A model generated the notes under the pieces. The model saw only the letters and a list, made by a program, of their open reading frames with translations. It ran no database searches and was not told where the DNA came from. Below, in pieces: positions 22,308 to 34,300 of a stretch of 64,000 nt of DNA; position 1 is the first letter of the stretch; each line of letters starts with the position of its first letter. This stretch comes from Pomphorhynchus laevis (lineage: Eukaryota; Acanthocephala; Palaeacanthocephala; Echinorhynchida; Pomphorhynchidae), in contig WNNJ02000052.1 of assembly GCA_012934845.2 (NCBI GenBank), positions 1 through 64,000 of the forward strand, read 5' to 3'. Position numbers and translations under genes: made by a program.

Positions 22308-22542
22308 ATCAAAGAATTATGTGAATGGTGCACTAGAAAATCTCTAGTGACATCATCATTGAGTGCTAAACCTCAATGTATTGCATTCAGTAGTGTGTCC
22401 ATAGTATTGCATTCAGTCATGCAATATTTCATGACAGAATCATGTATGAAGTACCAGAAAGACCTCTGGTAACTTAATTCAGCGTGAATTATGTACGCAA
22501 TCATTTCTAGCTAGACGCGGAAGAACGACAATAACAGTAGCA

Positions 22543-22625
22543 AGTACCGTTTCGTCATCACAATGACTCATCAGTGCCAGATCCCTCCCACTGCTGGATA
22601 CAGAGGAGGACTGGCATACGGCTCT
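22543..22625 (-). ncRNA. hammerhead ribozyme, unit 8
   Basis: Intact core, GUA triplet, Watson-Crick stem I. Confidence 0.85.
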
Positions 22626-22860
22626 ATCAAAGAATTATGTGAATGGTGCACTAGAAAATCTCTAGTGACATCATCATTGAGTGCTAAACCTCAATGTTTT
22701 GCATTCAGTAGTATGTCCATAGTATTGCATTCAGTCATGCAATATTTCATGATAGAATCATGTATGAAGTACCAGAAAGACCTCTGGTAACTTAATTCAG
22801 CGTGAATTATGTACGCAATCATTTCTAGCTAGACGCGGAAGAACGACGATAACAGTAGCA

Positions 22861-22943
22861 AGTACCGTTTCGTCATCACAATGACTCATCAGTGCCAGAT
22901 CCCTCGCACTACTGGATACAGAGGACGACTGGTAGACAGCACA
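22861..22943 (-). ncRNA. hammerhead ribozyme, edge unit 9 (degenerate)
   Basis: Core CUGAUGA, stem II and GAAA are intact. Stem I reads UACCAG against CUGGCA (one mismatch), and the stem III strand is GUGCUG in place of GAGCCG. Satellite similarity fades here, so function is doubtful. Confidence 0.6.
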
Positions 22944-23535
22944 CGAGTCGTAGCAAACTTATAAATCAAACTTGTAAATCAACTTATACGGATCCAAATT
23001 TCATAATATGAAATTTATTATGTTATTCTTCGTACAAAATGATAACAAGGAATGCCACTCGGATTAATCTATTATGCATTATAATAGATTGTTTGGTCTC
23101 GTTGGCCACTTCTATTATAATTATAATTATATAATTATATATAATTATATTCCATATTATATTCATTACATTATATTGGTGAATATAATATAATGTATTA
23201 ATATAATATATTCACCAATATTTATATTGGTGAATATTGGTGAATATTCACCAATATTTATATTGGAATCCAAAATTACATAAAAATCTAATAAAACTTA
23301 GGTTCATATGCAGTGCTATTAAATGTACATTAAAACCACTTTCAGTCTATATGAATGAACTACTTAAAGTAATTAATCTTTATTAATTAATCATTATTTA
23401 TTAATTAATCTCTAGTAATTAATTAATTTTTTACTTAAAGTAAAAAATATTGCAAGGTAATCGAAATTAATACTGGTATAAAACACTATTTCAGTATTAA
23501 TTCTACAAAAGAATTTTTAGAACACACAAAAGGAA
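22944..23535. repeat. AT-rich palindromic stretch between satellite and PLE
   Basis: From 23160 to 23270 the phrase TTGGTGAATATT and its reverse complement alternate several times around TATA-rich centres, giving nested inverted repeats. The rest is plain AT-rich sequence with no ORF. Confidence 0.7.
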
Positions 23536-24440
23536 TAAATTTTTAGAATATAAATACATACGATTTTAGTACGCTTTATACAAATCTAGATTTAGCAGAT
23601 ATTAAAGAAGCGTTAGTAAAATTAATTTATCTTATATTCGGAAAAAGATATACATATATATGTTATAATAACTATAACGCCTATCTAACAAAAATTGAAT
23701 TATTAGAATCCTTTAATATTTTGATAAATCAAAATTATTTAAAAGTAGGGACATCTATATTTAGACAAATAAAAGATGTTCCAATGAGAGGTAATAGTAG
23801 CCCAATTATAGCTGACTTATTTTTTAAGCTTTATAGAATATGAATTTGTTCATAACTGTTTAAAAAATAAATCTAAATTATATAAAGATATGAAATATAT
23901 GTTTCGATATATTGATGATATATGTGTATTTAATTCTAGCAATTTTTATTCAATACGCGAACAAATTTATCTAGGTAGCCTCATTCTTAATAAAACCAAT
24001 ATTAATGATAAAGAAGGTGTATATCTAGATATGAACATTAAATTAACATCAATTAAAACTACTTTTAATTTATATCGTAAAGATGACATATTTAAATTTA
24101 CAAGAAACATATTTTTGCATGAGCATTCATGCATACCATATAATATAAAATATAATACATTAAATAATGAAATTTTAAGAATTGAAATTATATATTATAA
24201 TTAAATATCGTTACAAATTGTAACAATTTGTTACGATATTTGCTTTCTTCAAAATCATTTAAATAATTAAATAGCTACATATTTTAAACTGGGTTACTAT
24301 AAAAATATCATCAAACAGAAAATAGTAAAATATATAAATCAACACAATAATATTAAAAATAAATTTAAAATCATTAGCGGACAATTTTTATGGATAATAA
24401 ATAATATACCTTGTATTATAATAAGATACTATACAATCAA
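23536..24440 (+). mobile_element. Penelope-like element RT fragment (Naiad-type), copy 1
   Basis: Plus strand. DFSTLYTNLDLADIKEALVK (23560-23620) is the PLE RT motif A region. Then VPMRGNSSPIIADLF (23780), and FRYIDDICVF (23900-23930) is the catalytic YIDD box. KEGVYLDMNIKL and FKFTRNIFLHEHSCIPYN follow. The GGN(S/A)SPxIADL phrase and the text after YIDD are what I recall from Naiad-type PLEs of invertebrates. The N-terminal region, including any GIY-YIG nuclease, is missing. Broken in several places. It lies about 600 bp from the hammerhead satellite. Confidence 0.8.
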
Positions 24441-24800
24441 ATTTCATCAGAAGAAATACGTCATTAGCGCGTGTTTTGCCCCGCTGCTGTGTTTAGTCGA
24501 GGAATTAGGGGCCGAAACCTGATAGCATATCAGTTCCTCCTGATGACCTCTAATCTTAATTCTACTACAACGTCTGTTATTAATTAGTCAATTCATAAAC
24601 ATTGATTTTTAATTTAAATTTCAATTTTTTATTTTAACTTGATATAAGTTATATTAAATCTTATAACAATTATTTATAATTATTTATTATTTAATTATTA
24701 AATTTTGATTTTTGATGTAGCATTTTTATTTTTATTTATTTTTTATTTTATAATATTATTAAATACGTAGACTACGTTAGCTGAATTGATTCGTCAAATT
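24441..24800 (+). repeat. PLE-associated terminal repeat, copy after PLE 1
   Basis: Contains GCCCCGCTGCTGTG, then AGGGGCCGAAACC, CATATCAG, CCTGATGACCTCTAAT, ATTAGTCAATTCATAAA and an AT-rich tail ending near TACGTAGACTACGTTAGCTGA. The GCCCC/GGGGC and CTGCTGTG/CATATCAG pairs interleave, so the RNA could form a nested pseudoknot. The repeat directly follows the PLE RT remains. Confidence 0.65.
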
Positions 24801-25206
24801 TTGAAATTCGTCATTCTCATGTATTCTCATACAAAAATTCGAAATAAAAACACGGTTTTTAAAATGGTTAATAATACAGTTGAAATACCAAACATAAAAG
24901 TTAAACACAATCTGGCAATATTTCATATTTTAAAATATAATTATAATTCTACATTATGACTCATAATTGAAATTTATTTATGAGTTAAGTATGCGTCATA
25001 ATGAGTCATTTATATAATTATTGGATTTGTCTTTTTCACTAAGATTTTCATTATCATAACACATCTGATATATTTCACCGAGTAGAATATTTACAAATAT
25101 TATAGCCTGGCAATTTTTTACTTACTTTAATTGCTGATCGATATAAACGACAGTTTCTTAGTTTAGATTATTTTCAACTTTGAGACATGAGCTATTATTT
25201 GTTTAG
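24801..25206. other. NCDN: stretch upstream of the first recognised NCDN exon
   Basis: AT-rich, ending in a good acceptor (TATTTGTTTAG at 25196-25206). One or more 5' exons of the neurochondrin-like gene should lie here or further left, beyond the satellite, but none could be picked out. Confidence 0.4.
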
Positions 25207-25312
25207 ATAACAAAATCATCTAATCTGCCTGAACTGAATGAAAAGGAACGTACTAAATTGCTTAATGCCATCGGATTTACATTTCTTCATCGACTACTAT
25301 GCTCACATGAGG
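25207..25312 (+). CDS. NCDN: NCDN exon A (first recognised)
   Basis: Reads from ITKSSNLPELNEKERT to LLCSHE. Acceptor TTTGTTTAG, donor GTATTC. Leaves one base for the next exon. Contains the AIGFTF block, the best-known neurochondrin signature here. Confidence 0.8.
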
Positions 25313-28300
25313 GTATTCAGATTTTGCAAATTATCTATTATAATAGCTACTTAATATAACAGAAAATCATCCCAATGACATTGGTATATTTTCACTCGGA
25401 ATGTCTATCGTCTCTGCCTTTCTTGATATTGACAGAATGGTATAATTTATAAGCAAAGTGTAAATGCATGATATTTTGTTGCAAGTACAGGCATGCCATC
25501 CATTTTTGCATCGTCACACACTTACTTTCAATAAGGTTATAACATGTTCAAGGTGAGTACGCCTTCCTAATACATCATTTATTTAATAAATTTTATTCCG
25601 ATTTAGAGTTGTCTTAATAAGTGCACTTTGATACATAACTGGATCAGTTTTATAGAATAGATGTGGGGCTCGGTTATCGCCAATGATCTCAGTATCCAAA
25701 TGTTGCTATTACATGTTGAAAGAAACCGGTTTGTGACTAAGTAGTGCATTGTGTATGTCCGAGAAACGTCCTTACCCTTAAGTGTTTCATATCTATCCAA
25801 ATGTAAAGTGACTCATAACCATCATATCGTAGTAAAGTAACCAAGCCCTATCTCTTGCACGTGATGGATTTTGTTGCATCCAATGTGTAGTTTGTTCTCT
25901 TACTGCAAGCCAAAACATCTGAAGTAGACTCGTACGCATTCTGCCTTTGGATAAGGCATCCTGACGAGTGACTGACATCTTTACCTTTTTTATTATTACC
26001 TCCCAATGGGAGGTAATAGTAGCCCAATTATAGCTGACTTGTTTTTAAGCTTTATAGAATATGAATTTGTTCATAACTGTGTAAAAACTAAATCTAAACA
26101 ATATAAATATATGAAATATATGTTTCGATACATTGATGATATATGTGTATTTAATTCTAATAATTTTTATTCAATTAGTGAGCACATTTATCCAGAAAGC
26201 CTTATTCTTAACAAAACCAATATTAATGATAAAGAAGGTGTATATCTAGATATGAACATTAAATTAACATTAACTAAAACTACTATTAATTTATATCGTA
26301 AAGATGACATATTTAAATTTACAAGAAACATATTTTTGCATGAGCATTCATGCATACCATATAATATAAAATATAATACATTAAATAATGAAATTTTAAG
26401 AATTGCAACAATATTGTAATGATATTGGTTTTCTTCAAAATCATTTAAATAATTTAATAGATACATATTTTAAACTAGGTTACTATAAAAATAACATCAA
26501 GCAGAAAATAGTAAAATATATAAATCAACACAATAATATAAAGAATAAATTTAAACTCTTAAGTGGCAAATTTTTATGGATGAATAATAAATAATATACT
26601 TTGTATTAGAATAAGATACTAGATAGTTTTATCAGAGGAAATACATCATTAGCATGTATTTGGCCCCGCTGCTATGTTGGGTAGAAGAATTTGGGGTCGA
26701 AAGCTGATTGCATAGCAGTTGCTTTTCATGATCTCTAATTCATATTTAAGACTAAAAAATACTGGCAATGAAAGCATATGGTAGCACACAATTTATTGAA
26801 ATTCTATACATCGAATTGAATTTAGCGCACTGGCTAATAAATTCGAATTTATTAACACCAGCTAATAAGATGAGTTAGGGGCCGAAACCTTATAACATAG
26901 CAGTTCCTCCTGATTACCTCTAATCCTTATTCTGATACACCGTCTGTTATCTTCTTATCCAAAGAGCTGATCGCTCTTTGGATAAGCACGAAGGATCCAT
27001 CGGATGATGGATCCATCGGACTGATATATTCGAATTAATATTCAAAATTGCATTTGTCTACGAATACAATTTATTTTGTTTAACTGGTTATAAATAGATA
27101 TAGTTAAATATAATTCAAAGAATCTGAATCTACTTTACCTACACATGGATTGATGTGCCCTTTACTTTTTTCCGTAACTTTTTATTCACTGATACCATTT
27201 AAAATTAAAAAATACTGGCAAATACTAACCGTTAAGATATGAAAGCATATGGTAGCACACAAATTATTGAAATCCTATACATCGAATTATTACCACTGGC
27301 TAATAAATTCGAATTTATTAGCTAGTGCTATAAGAGAATTAGCACCAGCTAATAAGATAGTTAGGGTCCGAACCTGTAGCATAGCAGTTCCTTCTTACGA
27401 TTTAATTCATATTATGTACAACGTTGTTATTTATTAGTCAATTCATAAAAATTGATTTTTATTTTTAATTTCAGTTTATAATTCATCTTGATATAAATTA
27501 TATAAAATCTTATAACAATTATTTATTATTAATTAATTTTTTATTATTTAAATATTTAACTTTTATTTTGCATTATTTTTAATTTGCAATATAAAATACG
27601 TAGACTCAGTCAGTTTTTTTTAATTTATCAAGACTATGTAAGTTACCATTGAAAGGGAACAGTTTCCATTAAATGTGAACTTTTATGTGAATAATTGCCA
27701 TAAATTTGCACAATACAGACAATTGGCTTAAAATTCGAAAATTTAAAATAATTTAAATTTTATTAATACAATTTTTTAAATAGTTGATAATGATCCATTA
27801 TTGATAAAGATTCTTTATCAGATGAATTTTTATCAACATATGTGTAATATAACATGTGGATTTCTCTTGTTTCGAATTTTGGTTTTTGGTCAAATGACTG
27901 TGTAGTATTTGAGCAAACTAATCATACTTAAATATCAATTTTAAATAATTAATTAATAATTAATAATTATTATCAAAATAATTGGCAATAAAGGCAAATA
28001 GAATTGTGCAAATTATGTGAAACTAACATTCGAAATGTTAGTTTTACAATATTTCAAATTGAAAAGTTATCCGATGTTATCTTATTATTTTGAGAGTCGA
28101 AGTTTATAATGAAATTTTGAACTTGAGATTTAATAGTTTTCAGATTCAATATGTTAAAACCTTATCGTTTTAGATTCCGCTTTCACTTATTTACCACTAT
28201 AAAAAGCTGCAATACTTTTTCTATGTTACTTATAGTATAAATTGAAATTATAATTGCATTCAAATGCTTTACCTTGTAGCTGTCAAATCGACCACTCCGT

Positions 28301-31300
28301 ATTAGTAGATGATGCATTATCCTGTCTTAAGACTATTGCTTTGAAATCACCAAATACTCTGCTGTACAATGGTACAATGGCTGCTCTTTTACGTGCTAAT
28401 TTGATGTTTAATGCAAGCGATAGAAGCAGCGCCGATTTATTTGCATTCCTGTGCAACAATATAAACGATGACCGAGATTGCGACCATCACGTGGCACTTG
28501 AACTAAACGAAGTTGTCCTGAAACTTCTGGCAACGGAATCATTTAAAAATTACGTATGGATATTTTTATGTTATCGATATATTGTTCTAATTTGAAAATA
28601 GGATTGTGCAATGGCGAATACGTTGCTTGCCGGAATAATCAATTGTTTCCAGAATAATTCACACGTATTTTAATAAAATTTTGATCAAAATTAATTTCTG
28701 CGTTCAGAATTGGACCAGCACAATATGGCTAAAAAGTGTGTACCTTAAATTAGGAATAATAGTGAAATCACGGATTGGTTAGTATTATAACTTACAAATT
28801 ACTATACCAGTTTTTCTATAGTTTTCAATAATTGATTCTAAAACAATCTATTTTTTACTTATTGTGAATTTAAAATTTTAATTAAGTTTTAAATGATATT
28901 CGCAATTATTAGTTTTAAAACATTAAATTTTAGATATACGTCAATCATTTAGCGTTCATATATCTTATTCGTTTGCCATCCCATTCTCGCAGAAGAAAGC
29001 GGAACGAAAGTAAAATGCCGTTTTACGACAATTCGATTAACTTGAGAATTTTCAGGAATTAATTAATAATTTATTATAATAATTTCTAAATTGTTATAGA
29101 AAATACCGAAATGATTTTTAATGTTCTAGATTTTTATGCTAGAAACGGTTAAATATCAATACAAAACGATATCTTTATATTGAAAATTTCAATATAAAAA
29201 CACAATATTTCATTATAAAAACTGAATGTAGATATTGTCTTCGATAAAAACCGGATATTTCAAAAACGGATAAAAATAAATAAAATCCGAATAAAAACCA
29301 AATAAAAACCGGATATTTCAAAAATATTTCATTTTTTGAAATAGTATTAAGTTTCCAATAACTCGATATTTTGTTATGGATTATTAAAATCCTTCATTAA
29401 TTCTAATTTTCGATAAAGCAGACGAATCAAGTGATCGTTAGCCAACATTTAAAAAAACAAAACGTAAGACGCAGGTATTGGATTAGTAGCTGATGAGGTC
29501 CATAATACTAAACTGCATATATAGGATTAAATTAGCGCGCAGAATAAAATAGTCATCAAAATTATAAAAAAAATTCGCTTGCATGGTAACTGTGCTTGAT
29601 TAAATCTTATTATTGTTATAGAAAACGCCGAGATAATTTTCAATGTTCTAGATTTTTATGCTAGAAACGGTTAAATATCAATACAAAACAATAAGTTTCA
29701 ATATATAATTAAAACTTATTGTATTGAATATACAATAATTTCAATATACAATATGGAAACTTATATATATTTCAATATATATATTGTCAAATATCAATAC
29801 AAAACAATTAAGTTTCCAATAATTCGATATTTTTTACCAAAAAATTGATGGACCTCATCAGTCACTGATGAGGTCCATCACCTATCAATACTGAAATGTA
29901 AAGTACTGCTGTTGGGTTATTGGATTGAAGTAAAGTGCATTGTCAATTTTACCAACATAAGTATTTCCAAAATACCAAATATTTAATATCTTCCTATCAA
30001 AACATTTTCATTTGAATGAAATACTGTTCGTTTAACTGTTAGCAAATTTAATTAACTCATTTCGGATTTTAATAAATTCAACTTATAAATAGCTTTTCAA
30101 ATTGAAGTAAGTTTATCGAATTGAATTAATATAAGCTGCTGGATTATAGATAGAATAAGAGCAGTGTGCAGAATAAAATAAATAGTCATCAAAATTTCAA
30201 TTAAAACAACAATTTCACACTTAAAATTAGGATGACTACTTAGCAGAAATAGGTAGGTTTTCAAATTGAAGGTATAATTTTCTTCAAACAACGCTGGTAT
30301 GAGGTGGTTTGACATAATGGTTTTTAAGATAAATTGCATTACATCTCGCGTCTTTTATCTTCCAAGTGATTAATTTCTCAGTTTCCTTTCTCTTTCACTT
30401 TTACTACGTAACGTGTTGATAATTTAAATGGTGTTAACTTACGTTTAAGCAAAATTTAACATCTATTAAATTTTAGGAACGAATATTCTCCAGCAAACAC
30501 TTCTCGTATTATGCTATCTCGGAAATATCGGATTCACGATTTCCTGCATGTGTGAGACCGATGTCGATATTCTAATGTTACATGTGCACCGAGTATGTAT
30601 CGAAATCCGCATGAATATAGATGATCGATCAAAGGTGATTGTAATATGTTCCTTTTATGTAATTGTATGTTTCCACTATTTTTAGAATGATATGCTTATC
30701 CAATATTTTGTTTTTCTTGAAAGATTCATCGCTTTTTTGTTAAAAGATGGTGAGCAGTGTCTGAATGCTACACAGCTCTATGCTTCTTTGCAAGCAATTA
30801 TCGATTGTATCAGATGTCTTTGTGACTTTCTTTCTCGTGAGTTACAGAAACAGGTAATTTGTTCGTTAGTTCACACAATTTATGTAATTTTAACTTTTTA
30901 AAGACGTGCCTAATTAACAAATGATTTTGTCAAAGCATTTATTTTTTCGTATTTATCAAGCATTTAGGATTGAATCACACAATTCAGTAGATTATTCCGT
31001 CATAGGATAGTAAAATAATATTTAGGTATTAAACAAATTGAAAAAAAATTTAATCATTAATTTAGTTTTACGACTTAAAATTTTGATTTCGAAAATTATG
31101 TAAATTGTTTTTAGAAAGTTGATGATCCATTATTGATAAATAATTATTCGAGCTGGATCGAAGAAAAGTTTAAATTATTTTTGATATTTCGCTAACTTAT
31201 GTTAGCATCTTCAGAGAAAAGGAGTAATTTTTTAGCTACCAGGTAAGCTGGTTGCTTCCTGCCAACCATTTAAATCATGTGACCACGGTTGACAGTGTTA

Positions 31301-34300
31301 AACGCGTTATGAAAGTCTAACTTGGCAAGCACAACTCCAGGACCTAAGGCGTTCGCGATAAAGTATCTGAACGCGTTAGTAACAGCTTCAACTCCCCGAG
31401 CAATCGTTTTCTTGTTTGATTTTCTTTGGTTCCTATAAATTGAAAAACTATTCATGATAAAAATCGCATGTGTAGCAGCTAACAAATTTGGATCGTTTTT
31501 AAAAAGTTGATAATGATCAATTTTTAATAAATAATTATTAGAGCTGGATCGAAGAAAAGACGTAATTATTTTTGATATTTTCGCTAACTTTTGTTAGCAT
31601 CGTCAGAAAATTACTCCTTTTTTTCTGAGGATGCTAACAGAAGTTAGCGAAATAGCAAAAATAATTTCTTATTTTCTTTGATCCAGCTGTAATAATTATT
31701 TATTAAATTAATTGTGCTTTCCATCGAATGAAAAAGGTAGAATGCAATGGTAGATATCTACCAATGCATCGAATGCATTGGTAGATATTTTACCGCCAGA
31801 ATCCGATACAACAATATCTTTATTACAGGCAGGTAGGATTGCAAACTTAATTTGTGAATGTTTGTTATTACCAAAAATTCAAATGAAATTTGTAAATATA
31901 AATGATAATATTTTATAATTAAGTTATTATTTAATTATATTAATATATTTTTTAATTATAGTTACATTATAAATGTAATATATTAAAAATTTAATGGATG
32001 TTGTTGAGCTTTACTATCTATGATATAAATTTATTATAGATAATAAATTTAATAAATAAATTTAATATTAATAAACTTTAATTCCCTCGCTTATATGCTG
32101 GAACAAGGAACCGAAAACTGATAGCAGTTTATAATACAAAATATACTGTTTTAATTAAGCCTCTGATCAGAATTAATGGAGGATAGATTAAATAACAGTA
32201 GACCTTTGTAATAAGAATTGACTAGGTGTACTGACTGTGCTCGAGCATTATGAATAATATAAGGTTGCTAGGACAATATGTGGCAGGTTTTCAGTATGTA
32301 ATCGACGTGGGGTATTCAAATGTCTGTTTAATTACTGCGAATTGAAACATGGCATAGTATTGTACGTTACCTACCTCCACGATTTGACATCAAGAGCAGA
32401 AATTTCTGGCTACATTTTGTAGCCAGAAATGTTTGCTCGCTGATCGTAAACGTAAATTATAAACAACGTTTGCTTGATACGCGTGGTATTGTTCCATGTC
32501 AACTAAAACGTTTTATGACATTTATTTTTGTGACAAAAAATATTCAAAACTAAATAAATTGAACTTAACATAAAACGTACATACAATCACGTAGCTACGA
32601 TTGCCACACTACCCAATTAACATGAAAATATTAAAAATTAAAAATATGATACGAAATAAGGAATAAAGTTGTTAAATTAATAAAGATAATTATTCAATGA
32701 AAAAAAAGATACAATTTGTTTGATATCAATGCTTTAGCAAATCTCTATCGACATATTTCTATCAACATACCACGGAGTAAATGCATGATTTCAACCGAAA
32801 AAAGTTAAATATAAGTTTCCAAAAGATCAAAAAATATTTTTTTTTGTTTTAAACTTATAATTTTTTAAATGATCTGTCATTTATAGTGTCGAAAATTCGA
32901 AAAATCGTCGCAATAATTGTTTGCGCTATATTTTTTTTACTTTTGCTCAAACAAGAAAATAAAAAACTTAAATTAGCGAATGATTTTGGGCTATAATTCA
33001 AAATTATTTTAAATTATTTTAAATTATATTTATTACTTTGATCATGAAATTTTTAAACATTAAGGTTTTTAAAATTATTTCTAAATAAAGTTTCCCTGAC
33101 AATTCAAATAATACTGTAATGCAGTCTAATGTACGTTATTACATACATTGTATATAACGTACATTTGTATGTCTGTCTTTGTATGTAACTTGAATAGACA
33201 TAGTTTGTCTCTGCAGGTATCTCTTATTGATAAATAGTATGAATAGATTTATCGATTTTACAACCAAAAATCGTGCGCATCTGGATTGTCCTTTTCTGAT
33301 AAATTTGCCGTACACAAAGAATATTCGACAAACGAATATTTAAATTATAAATATTAAATTATACATTTATAAAGTAAATTAAATATAATTTATATTAAAT
33401 TATCAACAACAAATTTGGTTGTTGTGAATAATTTACTAAAAATAGTAATTTCGTTTCAATTTGTTTTGATGTTTTAGCTTTTTGTCATTTGTGGCAAATT
33501 TCATTTTAATAAATTTGCATGTAATTTATAAATTTGATTTATAATATTTAAAAAATTAATATTCTATAATCTTATGTAATCAGATAAGATTATCAGAGAT
33601 CATATGATAAGATCATATCTTTTTTCGTGGTGTATAATACGACATGTGATAATTTACAAATGTAAATTAAAAAATAAATAAATAAAAAATAAATAAATAA
33701 AAAATAAATAAATAAAATATATTTTTTTATCTAAATAACCGTAAGTTTATTAAGCTTACATATTTAGCGTATTATTAAAGGCAATTCAATATTCCACGAG
33801 GCCGTTCTCAGAATGTGTTGCTGCTTTGTGTCGGAAGATAGTTCAATTGTAAGCGAAAAATTTCAGCAACTCGTCGTTCCTATGCTAGATTTATGGTGAG
33901 AAACATTTTACTCTTAATCTATTTTTACATAAAGATGAATTGACTGTTACAACTTTATGTCAACTCCACGTAATTGATTTTCAATTAAATAATAAATTTA
34001 ATAATTAAATTAATTATAAATTATAATTATATTAAATTATATAAAATAATATATATTATAATATATATTAATATAGAAAGATCAATATATTTTCTTCTAC
34101 TAAAATTTAAGTAGAAACCACAGAGCTTTTTATAAAAATATAATTTTTGATACATGACGAATTTACAAAAATAATTTATGCATGTGCTTTAAAATTTAAT
34201 TATTGATTTAGTTTTCAATTTTGAATATTCAGTTTGAAATTAATTTTAATTTATTACTTCAACAATCAACATAAGATCATATTAGATGATAAGATCATAA

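Larger units (their letters stand above)
20256..22935. repeat. 318-bp satellite array: 8 full units plus a partial ninth
   Basis: Units start at 20256, 20574, 20892, 21210, 21528, 21846, 22164 and 22482; a partial ninth starts at 22800 and loses similarity near 22935. Every full unit is exactly 318 bp with only a few differences between copies. Units 5 and 8 share a set of derived changes, and units 2 and 6 share another, pointing to duplication of multi-unit blocks. Each unit holds a minus-strand hammerhead ribozyme. The 75-codon plus-strand ORF in each unit is best seen as a by-product of the ribozyme strand. A transcript of the minus strand would cut itself into 318-nt monomers, as in retrozymes and hammerhead satellites of schistosomes, newts and cave crickets. 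Confidence 0.95.
25553..28279. other. NCDN: 2.7-kb NCDN intron filled with PLE sequence
   Basis: Bounded by GTGAGT and TTGTAG. It holds a PLE RT fragment and several PLE-associated repeats, all in the gene's own orientation, plus an unexplained minus-strand ORF pair at 25603-25978. Confidence 0.75.
30854..33767. other. NCDN: 2.9-kb NCDN intron with RT fragment and repeats
   Basis: Strongly AT-rich. Contains the repeat/RT sandwich at 31105-31720, a PLE-block-like piece near 32100 and AAATAAATAA minisatellite sequence at 33665-33720. Vertebrate NCDN has more sequence at this point, so a missed exon is possible. Confidence 0.55.

Noticed and set aside
20265-22790. Eight repeated plus-strand ORFs of 75-99 codons in the satellite
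   Set aside because: Each is the antisense of the ribozyme-bearing unit. The unit length (318) is a multiple of three, which keeps the frame, and each ORF ends in a stop within its own unit. Changes between units alter amino acids as freely as silent sites, and no domain is recognisable.
20256-22935. CRISPR-like array
   Set aside because: Units are 318 bp with no unique spacers, in a eukaryotic context; it is a satellite.
30097-30339. 80-codon minus-strand ORF in the NCDN intron
   Set aside because: It lies in the dispersed repeat shared with 51280-51450 and is a Leu/Ile-rich reading of AT-rich sequence.
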